A stretch of 47,500 bases of DNA. Source: Tubiluchus corallicola (lineage: Eukaryota > Priapulida > Priapulimorpha > Priapulimorphida > Tubiluchidae). The notes below the pieces were generated by a model, which saw nothing but the letters and a program-made list of their open reading frames with translations, was not told the DNA's origin and did not search any database. Positions 40,625 to 47,500 of the stretch are shown here, in pieces. How positions within the stretch are numbered: the stretch's first letter is position 1; each line of letters begins with the position of its first letter. The translations under genes and the position numbers were made by a program. Location of the stretch: the NCBI GenBank assembly GCA_030141605.1, contig JAQGDQ010000894.1, positions 1-47,500 on the forward strand, read 5' to 3'.

Positions 40625-43600
40625 GTAGGTGTGCTAATCTTGATAGATTTATATATATATATATATATATATATGCAGAGACATTGCAGAAAGACAAATT
40701 TCAATTTTATTTGTAAAATAAAGGATCATCACCATTATCTATTGAATCGCACGCCCAAGGACGTGAAACTGTTCACCTCTTTGTGCCAGGAATCTCCACT
40801 TTCTGCAATGGACCAATGTCCTCCTGTTAGCCAAGAATATTTTAAAGACTAACTTTCAATATGGTGATAATTACTAAAAAATGTTGAGGCAAAACGCAAT
40901 TTCCCGATTTACAAATAATAATTAAAACGAGCACATTGTGTTTTTCATGAAAATGCTTAATAATGTTCCGGGGTTCGACCCGATAGATAGCCTTACGGCC
41001 CGCCATCGGTGATGCGGGTAAGCGCTGCATAACGGACACTCCAGAAATTTAAAAAAACTGACGATGTCACGTGTTCGTTCTTTCCACAGGAAACCAGTGC
41101 TCAACCAATCGCAGGTAATGTTATGAGCTTCCTAGTTAAGTGGAGGTCATAACATTAGCTGTAGGTTGGCTGGCCTGGTGCCTATGAATAGAACTGTATA
41201 ATGCACTGTTCCCTGTTCAGCTTAATATTAATGCATCCACGTTTCTGTCTTTAGATCCGTGCTTACCGTATCCATGTAAAAATTACGGAACATGTATTGC
41301 CAATTCGTCTCCACAATGGCGATCAAGTTACGGATCCGGCGAATACTACTGTCTGTGCAAAGACGGTTATTCAGGACGTGATTGTGAAGTCAGTTACCGC
41401 GGCGAAGGTTTGTATTTTATAAATATATAGCCCGGAAACCTTGTAATCTTGGCCGTCGAGTTCTAGGTGCTCTTTCATACACCTAGCCTTATGATTCACC
41501 ACTGTGAGAGCTTGTAGAATTTTTAATTGTTTGTTCAATGTACATACATGCTTTATTTTTGTTGTGACAATACAATGACACAGTTTTTCCTGTGTAGATC
41601 CCTGTTATGGAAATCCTTGTGGTAGTTATGGAACTTGCTATCCTTACGATACCTACAGCGGTCATGGTGACAGGTACTACTGTCAATGCTACGAGGGCTA
41701 TTACGGAGATTATTGCACTGAATATCGTGGTATGTATGTGGAATAACTGCTATTACATTTATGGCTGCTTTTTGACTCACAAAAAATTCACAAGGTGGTG
41801 CTGCTATCAGTTTTCATATTTCGAAGAGAAAGGTACCATGTGGTTCCTCCACTCACTTTTGAATGCAGTACTGTCATTTTTTACTATTAACCAAATTGCT
41901 TGAAAATCATGTGTTTGTGATGTGCTGTGTAAAATGGTTTTTTTACTCCTGTAGATCCTTGCTATGGAAATCCTTGTGGTAGCTATGGCACTTGCTGTCT
42001 CTATGAGACCTACAGTGGATATGGGGACAGATTCTACTGCAAATGTGCCTACGGATATTATGGAACTTATTGCAATCAGTATCGCGGTATGTCTAACATT
42101 ATAAATGAAAGACATTGGATATTGGCATCAGATTGCATTTACATTGCATAACTGCTAACACCAGTTATACATGGTACTACAGCAGATTGCATTTACATTG
42201 CATACTGTACAGCTGCGCAATTGCTAACACTTGTTGTACATGCTCCTGCTGTACAGTGATAGGCGTATGCCATTTTTGCTCTTTTTCAGATCCCTGCTAT
42301 GGAAATCCTTGTGGCAGTTATGGCACTTGTTATCCTCACGAAACGTACAGTGGAGAGGGTGATAGATACTACTGCGAGTGCGATGATGGATACTATGGAG
42401 ACTATTGTAACGAATATCGTGGTATGTTTGCAGTAATTGTTTTACATAATTATGTTTGTAATGAAATTATATAATGTGATTCATTACTTTTTATATAATT
42501 GTACGCGGTGCTGCTGTGCAGTGATAGGAATATGCAATTTTTTCCGCTTTTTTTCAGATCCCTGTTACGAAAATCGTTGTGGCAGCTATGGCACTTGCTA
42601 TGCCAAAGAAACGTACAGTGGACATGGTGACAGGTTCTACTGCAAATGTCAAGAGGGATACTACGGAGATTATTGTGAAAAATATCGCGGTATGTCAGTT
42701 TCCAAATCTAAAAGAATTTCGAATACAATTGAAATTTTAGTTGTGCATTAATGCACGAGGATGCGACAGATCTATAGGTGTTTTTTGTCGCGCTTTTGAC
42801 TAATATAATTTCATGTTAGCAAGTAGAACAAAAATATGTCTAATGTCTCTTTTGCTCAGACGAAAACGTATTAGCCGAATTGTAAATCATGTATAATTCT
42901 GTAGACTTCTTGTAAGCTAATTAAATTTGTTACTAATTAAATTTGTAACAAATCTCTAAATATCTGTTTGTAACCTTGTATATAAACTTGTATCTAAGCT
43001 GCAATTAAAGGAACTGTGTACATACTGTACATATTCCACTTTGATGAACTAATATTTTGTTAAATCTTTAAATTTTTATATTTCCAGATATAACGAATAG
43101 CAAAGTACGTTTAATGCATTTTCTTTTTACTTACAGATCCCTGTTACGGTAATCCCTGTGGCTATCATGGCACTTGCTATGCTTATGACAAATACAGCGG
43201 GCGTGGGGACAAATTCTACTGTAAATGCTATAGTGGATACTACGGACAGTATTGTGATCAGAGACGTGGTATGTTGCGTTTATGGGTATTTTTGTACGAT
43301 ACTGTGGGCAAAAAACTTCTGTAAGAAATTATATTAATACATTACTGTTTGACTTTCTAGATCCGTGTTATAACATTAGCTGTGGACCACACGGTTACTG
43401 TGAAGCCTGGAGCACGTCATACAGGTGCAAGTGCTACAGCGGCTGGGGAGGAAAACGTTGTGATCGAAAAAGTATGTATAGCATAAGTCTTACCTGACCT
43501 GTAATAATGTTAGTGTTAAAGGAAGACAGGATGATTTTTTATATACCACCCCATTTCCAAGTCCGATAAAAACTGTACTTTTTAACACATTAATACTACA

Positions 43601-44122
43601 AAGGCGTCTCAACTGAATATAATTTTCAACAGCAAAAATATTCCACAGGAGTGTTGCACGTGTTTGCAAACGCGAAAATTGAATGCGTAGTTCGTTACAA
43701 ACTAACACATATGAACTGAAAGGTACAGCACCTGTCTTTTGTTCAACATGTTTCCGACAAAAATGCATATAACAGCGAAGAACTAGTGGTGCGAACATGA
43801 AATTGTATTTGTGTGGTAATAATTGTAATAATTGTTTCACGTAAGTATGTATGTTTCCTTTCAATATTTTAAAGAGTAGATTGTTTTGACCTGTGGTTTA
43901 AGATTGGGTCCGGTTTTGCCTTAAATTAAGACGTACAACTTTACAAATCTGTTTTTCTATTCTTTAGCCTGGAAATTAAATTTATCTTGCCCGTATGTTT
44001 CAATATTGTTTTAGGGCTGTCATTATGAATTCATTTTTGTTTCAGAGATTCACGTTGGTTATGGAACTCGCCGCAGGTATGGGACACATGGCAGGTCGTC
44101 CTCAGAGTCGACTAGATATTAG
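40527..44122 (+). CDS. EGF gene 2: secreted, tyrosine-rich protein with 7 EGF domains (spliced gene)
   Basis: The exons are 40527-40624, 41255-41407, 41598-41729, 41955-42086, 42290-42421, 42558-42689, 43137-43268, 43361-43471 and 44046-44122. From ATG 40555 this gives 356 residues: a hydrophobic leader, an acidic linker, EGF 1 (long third loop), five class A EGFs, one class B EGF, and a basic Gly/Arg/Ser tail ending S-T-R-Y. All introns after exon 1 are phase 1. Class A modules are extremely Tyr-rich (12 of 44 residues in 41598-41729). No transmembrane segment or calcium-binding EGF motif is present. It is the tandem paralogue of 10874-24442 and aligns at its first exon, first EGF, last EGF and tail. 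The function is inferred as an extracellular structural or adhesive matrix protein; I do not recognise the exact family. Confidence 0.86.
40648..40674. repeat. (TA)n microsatellite in intron 1 of gene 2
   Basis: Pure TA run 24 bp after the exon 1 donor. Confidence 0.9.
41255..41407 (+). CDS. EGF gene 2, exon 2: EGF 1
   Basis: Preceded by CTGTCTTTAG, donor GTTTGT, phase 1-1, 51 codons. D-P-C-L-P-Y-P-C-K-N-Y-G-T-C, then N-S-S-P-Q-W and G-S-G-E-Y-Y-C-L-C-K-D-G-Y-S-G-R-D-C. Clear counterpart of gene 1 exon 2, with a conserved sequon (N-S-S) and O-fucose motif, but without the O-glucose motif. Confidence 0.93.
41598..41729 (+). CDS. EGF gene 2, exon 3: EGF 2 (class A)
   Basis: Preceded by TCCTGTGTAG, donor GTATGT, phase 1-1, 44 codons. 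[39 protein letters not shown]. Twelve Tyr in 44 residues. Spacing C-x4-C-x5-C-x14-C-x-C-x8-C. Confidence 0.95.
41955..42086 (+). CDS. EGF gene 2, exon 4: EGF 3 (class A, seven cysteines)
   Basis: Preceded by ACTCCTGTAG, donor GTATGT, phase 1-1, 44 codons. D-P-C-Y-G-N-P-C-G-S-Y-G-T-C-C-L-Y-E, then A-Y-G-Y-Y-G-T-Y-C. A seventh cysteine directly follows Cys3, where every sister module has Tyr. It is left unpaired within the domain and could make an intermolecular disulfide. Confidence 0.95.
42290..42421 (+). CDS. EGF gene 2, exon 5: EGF 4 (class A)
   Basis: Acceptor CTTTTTCAG, donor GTATGT, phase 1-1, 44 codons. [38 protein letters not shown]. Confidence 0.95.
42558..42689 (+). CDS. EGF gene 2, exon 6: EGF 5 (class A)
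   Basis: Acceptor TTTTTTTCAG, donor GTATGT, phase 1-1, 44 codons. D-P-C-Y-E-N-R-C-G-S-Y-G-T-C, T-Y-S-G-H-G-D-R-F-Y-C, Q-E-G-Y-Y-G-D-Y-C-E-K-Y-R. Slightly more basic than its sisters. Confidence 0.95.
43137..43268 (+). CDS. EGF gene 2, exon 7: EGF 6 (class A)
   Basis: Acceptor TACTTACAG, donor GTATGT, phase 1-1, 44 codons. D-P-C-Y-G-N-P-C-G-Y-H-G-T-C, K-Y-S-G-R-G-D-K-F-Y-C, Y-S-G-Y-Y-G-Q-Y-C-D-Q-R-R. Confidence 0.95.
43361..43471 (+). CDS. EGF gene 2, exon 8: EGF 7 (class B)
   Basis: Acceptor ACTTTCTAG, donor GTATGT, phase 1-1, 37 codons. D-P-C-Y-N-I-S-C-G-P-H-G-Y-C, T-S-Y-R-C-K-C, S-G-W-G-G-K-R-C-D-R-K. It contains an N-I-S sequon. The only class B module of gene 2 and the counterpart of gene 1 exon 15. 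Confidence 0.95.
43520..43925 (+). repeat. dispersed repeat family R1, copy 3 (last intron of gene 2)
   Basis: Starts AGGAAGACAGGATGATTTTT exactly as copy 1 does and ends AGATTGGGTCCGGTTTTGCC. It is internally deleted relative to the others (about 405 bp). It places direct copies of R1 on both sides of gene 2's EGF exons. Confidence 0.82.
44046..44122 (+). CDS. EGF gene 2, exon 9: basic C-terminal tail
   Basis: Acceptor TTTGTTTCAG. Encodes K-I-H-V-G-Y-G-T-R-R-R-Y-G-T-H-G-R-S-S-S and a final E-S-T-R-Y before TAG (44120-44122). No domain. Rich in Arg, Gly, Ser and Tyr. Starts K-I like gene 1 exon 17. Confidence 0.82.
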
Positions 44123-44425
44123 TAGATCTATAGACCACAAACGGTTTCTGATATCAAAATGACAGTTGGCGTTGGCATCCCGAAAATGCATCAATGCACA
44201 ATTTTCAGACACTGGCAGACTTGGCAGACTTTGGATTGACTTGATTAAATATATTAGTTAATTTTAGTCATTTAAGCAAGTTATTAACACAGTTCTATTT
44301 GTATGTTTTGCTGTTGTGAAATTGTTAACATTAATTTTTGGCACTTGATATTGGTGGTTCAAGAATTTCTTGTGAATGTCTGTTTTTAGTATACAGTTTT
44401 GTTAAAATAAAATTTGTTTGGAATC
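44123..44425 (+). other. EGF gene 2, 3' UTR
   Basis: AT-rich, with a canonical AATAAA at 44406-44411. Transcription should end just after it. Confidence 0.65.
44406..44411 (+). terminator. polyadenylation signal of EGF gene 2
   Basis: AATAAA 284 bp after the stop codon, the first canonical signal downstream. Confidence 0.7.
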
Positions 44426-45198
44426 AAAAATTTCAGTTGTTTGCGTTAAATTTGGCTATTTGGGAACATTACAGTTTCTAGAAAGTTTTTAATTTGATGA
44501 AAGAATCACGTTTCTAATAGAAAATTTACAAAAAGTGGCATAAGCAGAAAAGTACTGAGTTATACGTAAAAGAACTTTAAATATTAGCAAACGGTTGATT
44601 CATTATTATTAACAATTTAATTTATACTCTACGTCACTTCTATGTCTCACCTTATGGTACGCTGGACATATTACGTAGATTATTTTACTGACAAGATACT
44701 ATTCCATTTCCAGCACAGCCAAAAGTTGGGTTACGTTTGTGTGATTGACCCTTGACCCAGGTAACCCCAAATCAATGACGTCTAGTTTTTGTTCTGTACA
44801 GATTGCAGTGTTGCCTACGCAATAAATTACCCAATGCGCATGTTGGGTCCAATAAAACCAGAAACATTTTTTTTCAAAAGTTTTAAGACTGAAAGAATGT
44901 GTTTTTTATCTGCCATATTTTTTCTAACAACGTGGTTCTGTGTGAATATAGGAAACATGCCCAATAAAGTTGACCTTGTACTTTTGCTTAGCCTCGTAAA
45001 CCCCTATATGTTCATTTATTATTCGGTACTATTTGTTGATAACACACACAAGAATAAATTTGGGTAAACGACTACACCAAATTATATACCTAAGATTTAA
45101 AATGTAACCACGCTTACTTGAAGTCTCATTTTCTGCCTTCTAAAATTAACAAAGCTGCTACTGATTGTACTTCTAATTTAACTCTGTTTTGGCCAAGT
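44426..45198. other. intergenic, no gene recognised
   Basis: A 92-residue open frame (44789-45067) has hydrophobic stretches but no recognisable family and no splice or codon support. It is treated as chance. Confidence 0.5.
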
Positions 45199-45249
<51 letters not shown>

Positions 45250-45350
45250 CCCACAATTAATTAAACTTTAATACCAAACTTTAAAGACAGGATATATGAC
45301 CTGAGATCTTCTGTTTACAAGGCAGATGCCTTGGGCCACGCGGCCAATGT
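45199..45350 (-). mobile_element. tRNA-Thr-derived SINE-like copy, with (TAA)n tail
   Basis: Read on the minus strand: a tRNA-like head with GCGTGGCCCAAGGCA, anticodon arm CTGCCTTGTAAACAG (anticodon TGT) and AGATCTCAGGT. An ~50-bp unique body ends TTTAATTAATTGTGGGTTT, followed by an (ATT)n tail at 45199-45248. The D-loop is shortened and the T-arm damaged, so it is not a working tRNA. Confidence 0.7.
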
Positions 45351-45359
45351 ATTTCTTAA

Positions 45360-45502
45360 TGCTGAAGGCTGGGATGAACTTACTAAAGGCATTGCCTTGT
45401 AAGCAGAAGGTTTTTGGTTCAAATCCAGGCTGTATCCTAAATTTTTCACACTTTCTATCTTTCAGAAATTGCTATCAAAATTTAATTAATTGTGGGTTTT
45501 TT
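45360..45502 (+). mobile_element. tRNA-Thr-derived SINE-like copy, opposite orientation
   Basis: Plus strand: AAAGGCATTGCCTTGTAAGC (anticodon TGT), B-box-like GGTTCAAATCC, then a body ending TTTAATTAATTGTGGGTTT. Homologous to the copy at 45199-45350 but inverted, so the two heads face each other. Confidence 0.7.
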
Positions 45503-47500
45503 TCCATCATTTTGCCCAAGTTGTCCATGTTTTACTAGAAGCTCTGCTTACTAATCACTGCAGTAGGCGCTTGGATTCAAAGGGTAAGATGTGCCAGGTT
45601 TGTTTTAAATAACTTAATGGGTAAGCGCTACTAAAACTACCTCGAGCAGTTTCATTTGGGATACTAAGTCTCTCTGTTACACAAATAGTGGTAGGCTTGT
45701 TTCCCGAACGTGACTAAAATAACCTTGCTAGTTGAGTGCCTCAGACAATCGTCTTTGTTAGTAAACTAGATGCTGGTCCCACCACATACAAGCATTAAAC
45801 ATTAATAGTAAGCAGGGCATGATTATTAGCTTTTGAGGTCCTATAGGCCAATGAAATTATGGGGCCCTCTCAGACGGAACCACCCTCTAAGACGGAACCA
45901 CCCTCTAAGTCGCCTGCACCCGTCTTGAATATTTTTTACTCGTTATATATTTTAGCGACATTTGCGTAGCATGAAGTAAACTTGTTGCAAATTCTTTAAA
46001 TAAGCTAGAATAACTATCTTTTGTTTGTCCATAAAAATGTTCTTTAAGAAAAGAGCTTGACCACTATTTTACGATATATTGAAAACCAAATTTGCACCAC
46101 AACGTTAGTGAAAAACGATTTTTTATCAAAGGCTATTAAGGGCACCGAAGTCTCAGGGCCCTATACTGCAGCCTATACTAGCCTGTAGGATAATCTGACC
46201 CTGTTAGGAGGCTTCGCTTGTTCAACATTGTACTGTGCCTAAACTGCATAAAATATAATATATACTTTTGCTGCATGGATTTCGGTATTTTTATATTACA
46301 ACCCGCAATATAGTAGTGACAAGGACAGGCCTCGGGTGTTTTCCTAAATCTGAGCACAAAATGCGGAAAGAATCAGGTACTCGGAGATTAGGAATTTGAG
46401 CCGTAGGTGGATTGGACACGACTCGAGTTCAGAAAAAGCGTCGCTAGGTGATGTGCAAATTTAAGAGCACCACGTAGGCTCAAGTCTGTTGTTCACACGT
46501 TTGTATGTAACTTTTTAGCTTACAGCAAAACAAAACAAACACAGAAAGTCAGAGCGAATTAACAACGAAAAGAAATGTAATCATTATAGATAATAAGAGT
46601 TTTAAACAATTATCAGACTTAACATAACAAATCACAAGACATCTTTACGCACGTCTATTGTTTCATTGAGTTAACGTATGATAATTTTGACGTTTCAAAA
46701 AGTTTCAAGACACGTTGAAGATTTCACAAAGCACCCTGTTTTTAGATCTCGATTTCTGCCAGCTCGACGTAACTACTCTAATAATTCCGGTTCAAAATAC
46801 GACACTTGTGACCAAAAAGATCGTGACTACGCGTGGTCAAGGCCCCGGGCTATTTTTCTGTCTTAAAAACCACACTGGACCTAGAAACAAACGTCAAATG
46901 TTGTGTAGGGGTACAGAGTAAACGTTTTTGTTGAGTCTTGGTTCAAGGACTAACGGAAAATAGTAGGTATGTAAAATTTTCAGCAAAAAAGTTACAAATA
47001 ATTTGATTATGTAAGTTTTGTTTTAGAAGATTTGTTCTTTTCTTATGGTCAATTCTGTGTTGAAAAACTGCAGTTTTCAGAACTATATTTTTTAGAAAAT
47101 GTTTAGATCATTTGGCATTGAAGCTTTAGTGGGTCTATAAACTAGGACATCGTTATTGTTTAATTTATTAGCATTTCTAGCATAGATTTATCACGTGTTT
47201 TTCTAACAACTGTGATTCTGATTGATAAAAATACGAAATTTTGCAATTCTGAATCGACTAACGAACATGTGAACTGAATAAAAATCAGTAAACACATTTT
47301 CTTTTAAATGTTCGTGCATTTTATTCGTCTTCAAATTTGTTGCGTCAAATTTATCTTACGCAAAAAACAGATACAATTTTGTTAGTCAGACAATTTATTT
47401 CTGAAATGTGAGGTATTTCACAACCTCTTGGTTGAATATTACCTAATAGTTAGTTCTAGATGTTCTAACTGATACTGCTGTACTTACAGTATATAAATAT
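45503..47500. other. intergenic, no gene recognised
   Basis: Unique AT-rich sequence to the window edge. A short tandem motif, GACGGAACCACCCTCTAAG, is repeated at about 45874-45911. No exon, EGF module or coding region is supported. Confidence 0.55.

Noticed and set aside
40968-41040. tRNA gene or SINE suggested by GGGGTTCGACCC
   Set aside because: The B-box-like word lacks an A-box at the right distance and no cloverleaf can be drawn on either strand.
41090-41114. 25-bp micro-exon between TTTCCACAG and GTAATG in gene 2 intron 1
   Set aside because: Its length is not a multiple of three and would break the phase 1 frame between exons 1 and 2.
44789-45067. 92-residue hydrophobic open frame
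   Set aside because: No recognisable family, no splice context and AT-rich composition like the surrounding DNA.

Overview
The window looks like nuclear DNA of an animal. It is AT-rich, its genes are split by GT-AG introns, and it is full of microsatellites, minisatellites and short non-autonomous DNA transposons. It holds the last coding exon of a syntaxin-16-like SNARE gene and two intron-rich genes for secreted proteins made almost only of EGF modules. I favour an aquatic invertebrate, most likely a lophotrochozoan such as a mollusc. That is inference from the repeat style and the tyrosine-rich EGF proteins; no marker in the window fixes the taxon.

Layout (all genes on the + strand). 1-1198 is the last intron of the syntaxin gene, 1199-1381 its terminal coding exon, and roughly 1382-5340 its probable long 3' UTR and flank, into which a hAT-type MITE (2010-2445) and a second terminal-inverted-repeat element (about 3600-4393) have inserted. 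5.4-10.8 kb is intergenic, with foldback elements, a SINE-like tRNA relic and a 268-bp trinucleotide array. 10870-26125 is EGF gene 1: a signal-peptide exon, then 15 exons carrying 21 EGF domains and a tiny alternative terminal exon. 26.1-40.5 kb is a block made almost entirely of tandem repeats and transposon relics: a 9-copy 56-bp array with YY1-like sites, a ~3-kb array of ~31-bp T-tract units, a 10-copy 28-bp array, two pogo/Tigger-like relics, a hAT element with a target-site duplication, and a ~58-bp array just upstream of gene 2. 40527-44425 is EGF gene 2: a signal-peptide-like exon, seven EGF exons and a basic tail exon. 44.4-47.5 kb has no recognised gene but contains two head-to-head tRNA-Thr-derived SINE-like copies.

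The two EGF genes are tandem paralogues. They share the signal exon (aligning codon by codon without gaps), the first EGF exon (an S-S/T-P-Q-W insertion between Cys3 and Cys4, and the same unusual GTTTGT donor), the last short EGF exon, and the K-I tail exon. Every internal exon is symmetric phase 1-1 and starts by completing an Asp codon (D-P-C). Two module classes recur: class A (44 residues, C-x4-C-x5-C-x14-C-x-C-x8-C, up to 27% Tyr) and class B (36-41 residues, C-x4-C-x5-C-x8-C-x-C-x8-C). Gene 2 has amplified class A (five copies, one class B); gene 1 has amplified class B (one copy of class A). The tyrosine-rich disulfide modules, the signal peptides and the absence of any membrane anchor suggest a structural or adhesive extracellular matrix, such as byssal, glue, shell or cuticle matrix. 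That function is a hypothesis, and the unit I consider most worth following up.
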